From positions 1 to 32,435 of the forward strand of contig CAZCJL010000074.1 in NCBI GenBank assembly GCA_964498785.1: 32,435 bases of DNA. Direction: 5' to 3'. The stretch comes from Mariaggregatimicrobium sp964498785 (GTDB taxonomy: Bacteria; Zhuqueibacterota; Zhuqueibacteria; Thermofontimicrobiales; Thiofontviventaceae). Positions 1-7,643 of this stretch are shown here, in pieces; position 1 is the first letter of the stretch, and the number at the start of each line of letters is the position of its first letter. The position numbers and the translations under genes were made by a program. The notes below the pieces were generated by a model, which had not been told where the DNA came from, did not search any database, and saw only the letters and a list, made by a program, of their open reading frames with translations.

Positions 1-111
1 TTTTATCGTGCCAGACTTATGTTGCGCAATTCTTTGCTCAAGGTTACTTGTACTAACAGTATAGTATTTACCATCGCTACATTTGAGGATGTATACCCAA
101 TATATCTTCAT
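1..111 (-). CDS. GIY-YIG nuclease family protein (UPF0213-like), partial
   Basis: Reading the minus strand from an ATG at 111 gives 37 uninterrupted codons to the window edge, beginning MKIYWVYILKCSDGKYYTVS. This matches the N-terminus of small stand-alone GIY-YIG proteins (YhbQ/UPF0213 type): WVYIL is the GIY strand, KYYT the YIG strand, and NLEQRIAQH the Arg/His-containing helix. In most relatives a glycine follows YYT; here it is valine, so the YIG element is slightly atypical. The family normally has 80-100 residues, so more than half lies outside the window. No good ribosome binding site is seen upstream. Function is inferred only from the fold: a small DNA endonuclease domain of uncertain cellular role. 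Confidence 0.8.
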   Translation of the reverse strand, partial: MKIYWVYILKCSDGKYYTVSTSNLEQRIAQHKSGTIK

Positions 112-336
112 TTTTCTAATGGATGTTGTCATATCTCGACTTCGCTCGATATGACAGATTCGCGTCTTAATCAATAAATTTAAAGAGAATCCGAAAGCTT
201 TGATGCACACCATCAATTATTGAATGGATACATATTAACGTTATCAAAATTTATGATAACTGACTAAATCAACCACATCATTAATTTTTTTATAAAAAAT
301 GGTTGATAAAATCATAACTTTTGATTATATAAAAAG
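112..336. other. Intergenic region with palindromes between divergent genes
   Basis: AT-rich spacer between the minus-strand GIY-YIG gene and the plus-strand DUF3795 gene. It holds a small dispersed-type hairpin at 127-156, a perfect 7-bp inverted repeat GTTATCA/TGATAAC at 240-246 and 254-260, and an 8-bp inverted repeat ATCAACCA/TGGTTGAT at 268-275 and 300-307. The last two lie within 100 bp of the DUF3795 start and could be operator or terminator-like structures. No convincing open reading frame is present. Confidence 0.5.
127..156. repeat. Small palindromic repeat (TGTCATATC...GATATGACA)
   Basis: A 9-bp perfect stem, TGTCATATC paired with GATATGACA, encloses a 12-nt loop containing CGACTTCG. 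The TGTCATnnC...GnATGACA ends resemble those of the elements at 7241-7264 and 18891-18964, suggesting one loose class of short dispersed palindromes. It could also act as a hairpin in RNA. The family assignment is an inference from the shared ends. Confidence 0.5.
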
Positions 337-732
337 ATGAGGTATAAACAAACAGGTACTCTTATGGAATTTATTGACAAATTGAAATTTTCTTCAGTCT
401 GTGGTATCTACTGTGAAACGGAATGTTGTATTTACAAAGCGTACAAAGCTGATGATGAATCATTACGCCGACAGCTTGCTTCAATTTTGCTAAATGAGGC
501 TGATCGCTGGCGGGAAATTCGCTGTGATGGTTGCAAGGGAGAATCCGCAATATGCTGGGGCAAATCATGCGCAATTAAAAAATGCGCGCATGCCAACCAG
601 TACGAATTTTGTATTCAATGTAAAAATTATCCCTGTGAAAAACTTCTGGAGCAGCAAAAAACTAATGACATTTTAAAAAAACTAAATGGTGATTGCAAAG
701 TTCCGCCCTCACTTCCAAACTTCACCAATTAA
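337..732 (+). CDS. DUF3795 domain protein, cysteine-rich
   Basis: 131 residues with 12 cysteines (22, 26, 30, 31, 63, 66, 73, 78, 83, 92, 95, 100). The order CGIYC...C, then IRCDGCKG, then CxxxxC...C, then FCIQCKNYPCE is the pattern of DUF3795, a family of small cytoplasmic proteins thought to bind metal or an iron-sulfur cluster but without a proven role. The start is uncertain. The ATG at 337 gives the longest form, but the ATG at 364 has AGGT 8 bases upstream and begins directly with the conserved MEFIDKLKF segment. The gene stops 30 bp before the DUF362 ferredoxin-like gene on the same strand, so co-transcription is likely and a redox role plausible. Confidence 0.85.
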   Translation: MRYKQTGTLMEFIDKLKFSSVCGIYCETECCIYKAYKADDESLRRQLASILLNEADRWREIRCDGCKGESAICWGKSCAIKKCAHANQYEFCIQCKNYPCEKLLEQQKTNDILKKLNGDCKVPPSLPNFTN

Positions 733-762
733 TGTTTAGAATCTAACTAAAAGAGATATGTT

Positions 763-1833
763 ATGAAATCGAATGTATTTTTTTTATCAGCAAATAATAT
801 CAACGATACGACTCTAACCACCAACCAACTACCAGCATTATTAAAACAATCCGCTATGATAAAAACGATTGAAGAACATGATTTTGTTGCCGTTAAATTA
901 CATATTGGAGAGCAAGGAAATGTAACGCACATATCTCCGCAACTCGTTTTACCATTTACTAAGGCAATTTCGGACTATGGCGGAAAACCATTTTTAACAG
1001 ATACTAATGTGCTCTATCGCAGCAATCGCTCGGATGCGGTTGTACACTTAAAACTGGTGGAAGAACATGGTTTTAATCTTCAACAGTGCGGAGCGCCGTT
1101 CATTATTGCAGATGGATTACGAGGTAACAATGAAATTGATGTTGAAATTGACGGAGAGCTATTCGATAAAGTATCGATCGCAGCAGACATAGTAAATGCT
1201 AATTCAATGATGGTATTGACGCACATCACCGGACATCTCGCCATCGGGCTGGGCGGCACGCTAAAAAATTTGGGAATGGGATGTGCCAGTCGCAAAGGAA
1301 AACTGCGCCAACATTCTTCTGTAAAACCCTGGATCAGTGCGTCTGACTGCACAAAATGCGGAGAGTGCATAAAATGGTGCCCTTCCGATGCCATTGAATT
1401 AAAAACCGACGCTGCGGAAATCGATCAAAAAATTTGTATTGGCTGCGGCGAGTGTTTAACTGTCTGCCGGTTTGGTGCAGTTGAATATAATTGGCAGACA
1501 TCCGCATCTGATTTGCAAAAGAAGATTGCGGAACATGCCCTCGGTGTGGTTACATCAAAAAAGAACAAGGTTTACTTTTTCAATTTCCTGATTAACATCA
1601 CAAAAAATTGTGATTGCATCAACACAAAGCAGAAACCGGTTACCAATGATATCGGAATACTGGCAAGCAATGATCCGGTGGCGATTGATAAAGCTGCCCT
1701 CGACCTTGTTGGGGAACATTCCGGTAAATCATTTCGGGAATTATGTTTCCCCGGGATTGATGAAACGATTCAACTGATTCATGCACAGAATATTGGTTTA
1801 GGAACGATGGACTATCAATTGATATGTATTTAA
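763..1833 (+). CDS. DUF362 domain protein with two 4Fe-4S clusters
   Basis: 356 residues. The first ~190 residues and the C-terminal ~80 form a DUF362 domain, split by a ferredoxin insert. Cluster motifs are CTKCGECIKWCP (Cys196, 199, 202, 206) and CIGCGECLTVC (Cys225, 228, 231, 235), the classic 2x[4Fe-4S] arrangement. The DUF362 part shows the typical KLHIGEQGN near residue 45, a GGKPFLTDTN segment, and the late NDPVAIDKAALDL segment. DUF362 proteins are cytoplasmic iron-sulfur proteins whose substrate is generally unknown. The start at 763 follows AAAGAGAT. The gene sits between DUF3795 and a nitroreductase. A 35-base hairpin begins 10 bp after its stop and may end or attenuate transcription. 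Confidence 0.92.
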   Translation: MKSNVFFLSANNINDTTLTTNQLPALLKQSAMIKTIEEHDFVAVKLHIGEQGNVTHISPQLVLPFTKAISDYGGKPFLTDTNVLYRSNRSDAVVHLKLVEEHGFNLQQCGAPFIIADGLRGNNEIDVEIDGELFDKVSIAADIVNANSMMVLTHITGHLAIGLGGTLKNLGMGCASRKGKLRQHSSVKPWISASDCTKCGECIKWCPSDAIELKTDAAEIDQKICIGCGECLTVCRFGAVEYNWQTSASDLQKKIAEHALGVVTSKKNKVYFFNFLINITKNCDCINTKQKPVTNDIGILASNDPVAIDKAALDLVGEHSGKSFRELCFPGIDETIQLIHAQNIGLGTMDYQLICI

Positions 1834-1842
1834 ATGATTGCT

Positions 1843-1877
1843 CAGATTTCCGAAATCTCGAAGATTTCGGGAATCTG
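1843..1877. repeat. AGATTTCCGAAATC hairpin repeat, copy 1
   Basis: A 16-bp stem with one G-T wobble and a 3-nt CGA loop, beginning 10 bp after the DUF362 stop codon. It contains AGATTTCCGAAATC, also present at 9857-9887 and 15988-16020, each time just past a stop codon. There is no T-run directly after it, so it is not a textbook intrinsic terminator, but the hairpin is strong enough to protect or attenuate a transcript. Confidence 0.8.
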
Positions 1878-1933
1878 ATTTGCATTTCTGATAATTACTT
1901 AAAAACAAAATCTAAATTCCGAAATAGCTGAAT

Positions 1934-2485
1934 ATGACACTATTAGACATCATAAAATCACGCCGAAGCGTGCGCAAATTCACGGATGAACCCGTGGAAG
2001 AGGAAAAAATACTACACATTATGGAAGCAGCACGCCTGGCGCCCTCATGGCGCAATAAACAATGCTGGAAATTTATAGTCATCAATCAACCGGATATCAT
2101 CAAAAAGGTGGTTGAACATACCGGCGCTTACAACCGATCCTGGCTTAGCAACGCGCCGGTATTAATCGTGGTCTGCGGCGATCCCTCAGCCAGCGGAGTC
2201 CGGAATGATCAAACGTACTTTCTTGTGGACGTTGCCATCGCCACCGAACATCTTGTACTGGCAGCCACTGAATCGGGATTGGGCACCTGCTGGATCGGCG
2301 CGTTTAATGCGGATAAAATTAAACCGATGTTAAACATCCCGGAGCACATCCGAATTGTAACGATTCTCCCACTCGGTTATCCGCATAAAAAAGACAGCCT
2401 GGCCGGAAAAATGGCGAAAACGGTGGTGCGCAGCCACAAGCGGAAGCCAGTGGCGGAAATTTTATGTTTCAATAAATGGGAATAA
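1934..2485 (+). CDS. Nitroreductase family protein (FMN-dependent)
   Basis: 183 residues, usual for short nitroreductases. It opens with LLDIIKSRRSVRKF, the FMN phosphate-binding RRSxRxF motif. It then has EAARLAPSWRNKQCWKFIV, the PSxxNxQxWxF-like segment, and later LAATESGLGTCWIGAFN, the conserved glycine-rich segment near the flavin. These enzymes are cytoplasmic homodimers using NAD(P)H to reduce nitroaromatics, quinones or similar compounds; the true substrate cannot be told from sequence. The initiation site has only a weak ribosome binding site. It lies 100 bp after DUF362, past a hairpin, and 33 bp before the Nif3-like gene, so it may be the second cistron of a redox operon or start its own transcript. 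Confidence 0.92.
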   Translation: MTLLDIIKSRRSVRKFTDEPVEEEKILHIMEAARLAPSWRNKQCWKFIVINQPDIIKKVVEHTGAYNRSWLSNAPVLIVVCGDPSASGVRNDQTYFLVDVAIATEHLVLAATESGLGTCWIGAFNADKIKPMLNIPEHIRIVTILPLGYPHKKDSLAGKMAKTVVRSHKRKPVAEILCFNKWE

Positions 2486-2518
2486 TCGATTCATTTCAAA
2501 TGACTACCAGGAGATATT

Positions 2519-3265
2519 ATGGCATTACGAAAAGAAATACTGGAGTATATTGATTCATATCTAAATGTCGCGGAGTTTGATGATTATTGCATTAACGGAC
2601 TGCAGGTTGAGGGTAAAGAAGAAATCACCACGATCGTAACCGGCGTCAGTGCAAGTGCTCGTTTGTTTGAACAGGCCACTAAATTGGGCGCCGACATGAT
2701 TATCGTACATCATGGCCTGTTCTGGAAAAATGATCCATCGCCCTTTTCAGTGATTGGAATCGAACGCACCCGGTTGGCGCTGTTAATCAAAAATGATATA
2801 AATCTCGCAGGCTACCACCTACCGCTGGACGCGCATCCGGACATTGGTAATAATGCCCTTCTCATTAAGAAACTGGGTTTGCAAACCATAAATGCCGTTG
2901 ATGTCGGATTTCTTGCCCAATCCCCAACTCCTGTTGTTTTTAATCAATTCGTTCAACAATTAAACAACTCCCTGAATACGAACAGTTTATCATTTCCATT
3001 TGGTTCATCCGAAGTATCAAAATTATTGATAATAAGCGGTAGCGCTGCTTTTGATTATCCGATTGCCGTTGAATATGGAGCTGATACTTTCATTACCGGA
3101 GAGATTAAAGAATCTCTTGTCAGAAAAATTGAAGAAGAGAAATTAAACTTAATTATCGCCGGCCACTATAATACAGAAACATTAGGTATTCAGGCATTAG
3201 GCTGCCTGCTTGAAAATAAATTCGATGTTCAATGTACTTTTATTGATATTTCAAACCCGGTATAG
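2519..3265 (+). CDS. Nif3-like dinuclear metal center protein (YbgI/GTP cyclohydrolase I type 2 family)
   Basis: 248 residues, the compact form of the family. The expected metal ligands are all present: His64 and His65 in IIVHHGLFW, Asp104 in HLPLDAHP, and His216/Glu220 in AGHYNTE, matching the two-metal site known in E. coli YbgI. The TGEIK segment near residue 193 is also conserved, although the usual His after it is Glu here. The family forms cytoplasmic hexameric toroids and is essentially universal, but its function is still unsettled; annotation as GTP cyclohydrolase should be treated with care. The start at 2519 is well supported by AGGAG 8 bases upstream. It is the last gene of the group begun by DUF3795. 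Confidence 0.93.
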   Translation: MALRKEILEYIDSYLNVAEFDDYCINGLQVEGKEEITTIVTGVSASARLFEQATKLGADMIIVHHGLFWKNDPSPFSVIGIERTRLALLIKNDINLAGYHLPLDAHPDIGNNALLIKKLGLQTINAVDVGFLAQSPTPVVFNQFVQQLNNSLNTNSLSFPFGSSEVSKLLIISGSAAFDYPIAVEYGADTFITGEIKESLVRKIEEEKLNLIIAGHYNTETLGIQALGCLLENKFDVQCTFIDISNPV

Positions 3266-3277
3266 TAAAAATAATTC

Positions 3278-3306
3278 TTGACTCTTTGAATTAAATTTTG
3301 TTAATT
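3278..3306 (+). promoter_or_regulatory. Possible promoter for the receiver-PAS-GAF gene
   Basis: TTGACT, a 17-base spacer, and TTAATT lie 127 bp upstream of the start codon at 3433. The -35 box is close to consensus but the -10 box is poor. A 13-base palindrome TCCTGAATCAGGA at 3397-3409, just upstream of the ribosome binding site, could be an operator or a leader hairpin. Confidence 0.25.
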
Positions 3307-3432
3307 AGTGTTAGTGTTTAAGTTACTTATCCTTATTAATCCGGATATTTATTAAATTTTAACTTAAATCGAAAATAGTTTTTGTGGCACCTTAATTCCT
3401 GAATCAGGAGCTATCATTCACAAAGGAATTAT

Positions 3433-5436
3433 ATGAAAGAAACTCGGTTGCTTTTGGCTGATAAAAATCTTTCTTATCTGGAAGTCGCCAAAAAGATGCT
3501 AAAATTCCACGATGACAGTTATATCATTGACGTTGCCATGACCGGAGAGGAGTGTTTTGACAAATTAGCGGAAACCGATTATAATCTGCTGTTATTGGAT
3601 TATGAAATCGATGATAATAAGGGTTTGGAATTATTGAACCGGATTATACGGAGTGGCTTTGATGTACCAGTGATTATGATGGTTGAGGAAGATCGTGAGG
3701 AAATTGCGTTCAAAGCAGTGGAACACGGCGCATCCGATTATATTATGAAAGTTCGCGGGTATTTAACCGCGCTGCCTTTCACAGTCGGCAAAGTTTTGGA
3801 ACATCAACGGTATGCTTCACATAAAGTTAAAACCGCAGTCTCTGATTCTGAACCCACTTTCACCTCCGGGGAAGATTATTCTCCTGAAATTGACGAAGTG
3901 TATTACATTCTTGATCGCCGCGGTAAATTTATCTCAGCCAATAAGAAAATTGAAAATTTTTCAGAATATACAGAAGATGAATTAATGGAACTAACGCTTG
4001 CGGATGTGATACCACGAGAACAAGAAACAGAATTCAATCAGTGGCTTTCATCCCTGGATATGGGGTATAGCTCTACTAATTTTAAAACACAATTTGTGAC
4101 AAAATATGGCCGACGAAAACCGGTTGAGCTCCATTTAACGCCAGTTCGAAATGGAGATGATGAAATTTCCAGTTACAAAGGGAAATTTGTTTCCCTGTCC
4201 CGTAAAACGGATAATGAGCTACCGCAAGAAATATCGTTTGACCAGGCACAAATGATTCGCGAGATGGTGGATTTTATCAATTCCAGTTATAACGATTCCC
4301 TGAATCATCTTTTGCAAAAAATAACCAAAATTGTATGTCAATTATTCAGATTCAAACGAGCGACACTTGCTTTACTGGATCGGCGCCGCAATGTTTTTGT
4401 AAAACAAGCGATGGTAGGCTACATGGGAAATACCAACGGCGATATCAGGATTATGGATGTCCCACAAGATATTATTGAAAAAGCGTTTAGTGAAAAGTAT
4501 CGAATTAAAGTGATGTATTTTGATCAGAATTTGCGCGTCTCTCCCAATTCACTTTCAAGCGGCTTGTACGAACGAAGGTCACAACCGCGGCCACGAGGCG
4601 AACATTGGCATCCCAATGATATGATTATCCTCAATCTTGTTGATAAAAACGAAAAATCATTTGGCTATATCTCCATGGATAATCCGGATTTTGAGCAGTC
4701 ACCGACCCGTGAAATTTTCTATAACCTTGAATTATTCGCAAGTCTCGCGTCATTAGCCATTGAAAATCATTATCGATTTTCCACAATTGAAAAACGTAAC
4801 CGACGATTAAAACAATTATTGATCACCAGCAATATTTTTAAATTACACCTTAATTTAACAGAGATGTTGAACGAAGTAGTATGGTCAATTAAATTTTCAC
4901 TGGATTTTAATCTCGTGATGTTGGGATTGGTCAGCAAAAAAAGCGGTAATTTGGAAATAAAGGCGCTGGCGTGTGATGACAGAATCAAAACAATTCAACT
5001 GAGAGAATTAAAATTCCCGATTAATCAATTCAAACATCTTTTTAAGAAAAAATACAAACAGGGAAAATCATATTTTATTGATTCCGAGGAATCGGCTTTA
5101 AAACAACTTAAGGAAATTTATTATAATTTTAATTTGAAAGAACGTGGCGAGCGATTTTGGCCGTGGTATAGCCTGTTATTAATTCCGATTCGAAGCAAAG
5201 ATCATCGAATTATCGGCTTTCTGTTGATAGACGATCCGGCCGATCATCTGCTACCGACTCATGAAACAATACACACACTGGAAATTTTAGCAACTCAGGT
5301 TTCAGTAGCCATCGAAAACCGGTTGATATATCTTCAATTAAAGGAACAGGTGGAGCGGAATACAACACAGCTACCTGAGGATGATATGGAATCGGACCGT
5401 GGCTTGCGGAAATTCATGGATAAATTATTCAAATAA
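3433..5436 (+). CDS. Receiver-PAS-GAF-GAF signalling protein
   Basis: 667 residues, cytoplasmic, no membrane segment. Residues 1-125 are a CheY-like receiver: Asp10, phospho-acceptor Asp56 in LLLLDYEID, and Lys106 are present, but the switch Thr/Ser is replaced (IMMVEED, Val84). Residues ~152-257 are a PAS domain (YYILDRRGKFISANKKIENF). Residues ~280-445 and ~465-630 are two GAF-like domains, each ending in a LAIENHYRF or VAIENRLIY helix. The protein then stops, with no histidine kinase, GGDEF, HD-GYP, PP2C or DNA-binding output. It probably works by protein-protein contact or as an input module for a separate kinase. AAGGA before the ATG supports the start. It converges on the minus-strand gene at 5478 with a shared terminator. 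Confidence 0.88.
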   Translation: MKETRLLLADKNLSYLEVAKKMLKFHDDSYIIDVAMTGEECFDKLAETDYNLLLLDYEIDDNKGLELLNRIIRSGFDVPVIMMVEEDREEIAFKAVEHGASDYIMKVRGYLTALPFTVGKVLEHQRYASHKVKTAVSDSEPTFTSGEDYSPEIDEVYYILDRRGKFISANKKIENFSEYTEDELMELTLADVIPREQETEFNQWLSSLDMGYSSTNFKTQFVTKYGRRKPVELHLTPVRNGDDEISSYKGKFVSLSRKTDNELPQEISFDQAQMIREMVDFINSSYNDSLNHLLQKITKIVCQLFRFKRATLALLDRRRNVFVKQAMVGYMGNTNGDIRIMDVPQDIIEKAFSEKYRIKVMYFDQNLRVSPNSLSSGLYERRSQPRPRGEHWHPNDMIILNLVDKNEKSFGYISMDNPDFEQSPTREIFYNLELFASLASLAIENHYRFSTIEKRNRRLKQLLITSNIFKLHLNLTEMLNEVVWSIKFSLDFNLVMLGLVSKKSGNLEIKALACDDRIKTIQLRELKFPINQFKHLFKKKYKQGKSYFIDSEESALKQLKEIYYNFNLKERGERFWPWYSLLLIPIRSKDHRIIGFLLIDDPADHLLPTHETIHTLEILATQVSVAIENRLIYLQLKEQVERNTTQLPEDDMESDRGLRKFMDKLFK

Positions 5437-5477
5437 AAAAGCATGAAAATATCCCCCGTTATTTTCATGCTTTTTTT
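5434..5477. terminator. Bidirectional rho-independent terminator
   Basis: A perfect 10-bp stem, GCATGAAAAT (5441-5450) with ATTTTCATGC (5461-5470), is flanked by seven As on the left and seven Ts on the right. It therefore ends transcripts from both directions. It separates the convergent receiver-PAS-GAF gene and the repeat-protein gene, whose stop codon begins immediately next to the T-run. Confidence 0.93.
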
Positions 5478-7193
5478 CTAATCATTCCTAATAATGGTAA
5501 CGCCCCAATGTATCTGATCTCTTGGCGGGCTGGAATTCCAGCGCCGGAAAGAATGCGAGTCATCGGTTTTATAAAAAACCCGATATGTTCCTTTTTCCAG
5601 GCGAATAACTTCATTAACCATTCTATTTTTTTTGGCGCCGCCAGCATGGGTTGTTTTATCAAACTTCATTTTCCACACCACGTTCCGATGTGAATTCTCG
5701 ATCCAGGCATAATCGTACATTTCAGAATGATCTCCTTCTCCGAGTGCATAAATTCTCACCTTTGATGTGCGTGGCATATAAAAATCCGCGTTCAATTTTT
5801 CGCGATTCCCGACTTCAATAATTTGCGCCAGAATATTTCGATCCCGATATTCTTGATACATGCGAAAATCCCTGATTAAAAACGTGTTGTCAGCCGGATA
5901 AATGGTGACTCCCCATTTCTCCGCTTGAAATGGCTTTCGTTCGTTCCATTGATTGTAGGCGTGGGAATTATCTGTTACATAAAAAACAAGATACGGACCA
6001 GCAGATAAATAAATCCGATCCTCAAAAACCCTGTTCTTTCGTGCGCCACCGGCGTGCTGAGTATTATTATAATTCATTTCCCACACTATTTCACGAGTAT
6101 ACGCATGCATAAGCCAGCCATGATCCACAAATCTTTTGCGAGAACGAGAATATTCACCGATAGCATAAATATCAAAATGCGCGTCTTTTTCCAGATAAAA
6201 TCCTTCCATTTCAAATTGATCGTTTCGGATATGGGTCAGTTCAATAATCGGCTCTGTTTGAAATTTTTCATATTCCCTTATTTCTATAGCCCGTTTATCT
6301 TCACCAATCGGATACAAACTAATTCCCCAGTATTGCGGATCGTACGGTGGCATTTCATTCCAATGTTTTGCAGAATGAGAATCATCTGTAATAAAATTGA
6401 CAAAATAATCTCCGGCAGGCAATGTGATTATATCATCAAACATAAGGTTTTTCTCTGCGCCACCGGCATGCCTGGTATTGCGATAGGTCATTTCCCATAC
6501 CCGCTCCCGTGTCTTCGCATTTACAATCCACCCGTAATCATACATTTGCCGGCGCTTGCGCATACCTTCTCCGATTGCGTAAATCCGAATCTTTAATGGT
6601 TGTGAAATTGAAAAACCCTCTTTTACAGAAATATCATCCTGTAGCCCGGTCATGCTAACGATGGCATTATTTTTTTTGACAGGATAAAATGTATGATATA
6701 AGCCACTGGCATCATTGTTATTTGCGGCCTTAATTTTAACTCCCCACTTTGCAACGGAAACATCATCAGAATCACCCAGCAAATAATTAATAACATCGCC
6801 AACTCCTCTAATTTTCTTGTCCGGAGACGGATTCAGTGCGTAATAAATTTCGTAATTTCCGGGCGGTAGCTTAATCCGCTGGTTTGTGTGCAGTTCTCCC
6901 CCACGCGGCGACAATTTTCCCTGATCAAAAGTGCATTCCCAAAGAATCTTACGAGTGTCTGAATTCAACAGCCAACAGGAAGAAAGTGGTTTTTCATGCT
7001 GTCTCAAAATCCCTGTGACTGCATCGATTTCAATCGTTATCCCTTTGTCAATTGTGAAACCCTTCATCACAACCTGCTCCGGCCGGATGTCCGATATTTC
7101 GACAATAATCTTTTCATCGCTTGACGGTAATTGAATCGTATTAAAAATTACAAGTGTAACGACCAGAAAAACGATTAATATGTATCGCATCAT
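5478..7193 (-). CDS. Envelope-anchored protein with four ~120-residue repeats (HAGGA motif), family not recognised
   Basis: 571 residues. A hydrophobic N-terminus (residues 4-20, RYILIVFLVVTLVIFN) looks like a signal peptide or anchor, placing the rest in the periplasm or outside. Four tandem repeats follow: a divergent one at ~29-155 and three close ones at ~178-295, ~316-433 and ~453-568. Each close repeat reads: IYAxGE, a W-containing hairpin, R-x-VWxM, then HAGGAxKNR (HAGGA at 242, 380, 516), an acidic strand, LxxGxYxVFYxTDDSHS, WN, and WGVTIxP. The strand-rich pattern suggests four beta-sandwich domains. I do not recognise the family. The conserved His, Asp-Asp-Ser-His and Trp residues could form a ligand site. 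AAGGT upstream supports the start; the second Met is an alternative. Confidence 0.85.
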   Translation of the reverse strand: MMRYILIVFLVVTLVIFNTIQLPSSDEKIIVEISDIRPEQVVMKGFTIDKGITIEIDAVTGILRQHEKPLSSCWLLNSDTRKILWECTFDQGKLSPRGGELHTNQRIKLPPGNYEIYYALNPSPDKKIRGVGDVINYLLGDSDDVSVAKWGVKIKAANNNDASGLYHTFYPVKKNNAIVSMTGLQDDISVKEGFSISQPLKIRIYAIGEGMRKRRQMYDYGWIVNAKTRERVWEMTYRNTRHAGGAEKNLMFDDIITLPAGDYFVNFITDDSHSAKHWNEMPPYDPQYWGISLYPIGEDKRAIEIREYEKFQTEPIIELTHIRNDQFEMEGFYLEKDAHFDIYAIGEYSRSRKRFVDHGWLMHAYTREIVWEMNYNNTQHAGGARKNRVFEDRIYLSAGPYLVFYVTDNSHAYNQWNERKPFQAEKWGVTIYPADNTFLIRDFRMYQEYRDRNILAQIIEVGNREKLNADFYMPRTSKVRIYALGEGDHSEMYDYAWIENSHRNVVWKMKFDKTTHAGGAKKNRMVNEVIRLEKGTYRVFYKTDDSHSFRRWNSSPPRDQIHWGVTIIRND

Positions 7194-7217
7194 GTGTAAA
7201 TACCTTGTCTTTAATTT

Positions 7218-7552
7218 TTAGTTACTATTCAGCATAGAGCTGTCATTCCTGCGGATGCAGGAATTCCCGCAGATATCTGTTTTAACTAAATCATTGTATA
7301 AGTCTTTCCATAAATTAAGCAAAGTGGATGCCCGATAGTCCGCCGCCCGTGAAAGTCTTTCAACATATTTGTCGATTTCTTTAATTGCGGCTTGAATTTC
7401 TTTCACTTCAATTTCTTCAAAATATGCTTCACCACATTGTAAACAGATCCATGCCAGCACTTTCAAAAAAGTAAATGACACACTCTTTTCTGTTAATATG
7501 ATAACGAGTTTTATACTTTTTGCATTTCGGTTTGACAATAAATACATTTCAT
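7218..7552 (-). pseudogene. Frameshifted YgiT-type zinc finger antitoxin remnant
   Basis: The minus strand from an ATG at 7552 reads MKCIYCQTEMQKV and then hits a stop, the exact opening of YgiT-type zinc finger antitoxins. The middle continues in a second frame (TRYHINRKECVIYFFES, matching the usual FHIDRKGYHL region). The second zinc knuckle is in a third frame, LAWICLQCGEAYFEE followed by IQAAIKEIDKYVERLSRAA, until about 7338. The distance between the two CxxC pairs is normal within 2 bases, so two small indels explain the damage. One probable site is the run of six Ts near the FFES codons. From about 7337 to 7218 the frame runs through repeat-like DNA including the hairpin at 7245-7264. 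No intact toxin gene (DUF4258/RelE type) lies beside it. Confidence 0.8.
7241..7264. repeat. Small palindromic repeat (TGTCATTCCTGC...)
   Basis: TGTCATTCCTGCGGATGCAGGAAT has an 8-bp perfect stem, ATTCCTGC (7245-7252) with GCAGGAAT (7257-7264), and a GGAT loop. The TGTCATTCC start and a GCAGGAAT arm also occur in the element at 18891-18964. It lies inside the open frame of the YgiT remnant, consistent with insertion of a short dispersed element at the end of that gene. Confidence 0.6.
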
Positions 7553-7643
7553 TTTAAAATTTTCAATCGGCTGATTTTCATATCACCTTAAAGATTCTTA
7601 ATTCATTAAAAATCCTGCAAATTGCTATTTTATTAAATTTATT

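Noticed and set aside
6054..6596. A 180-codon open frame on the plus strand
   Set aside because: It is antisense to the four-repeat protein; its length follows from the repeats and composition of the real gene.
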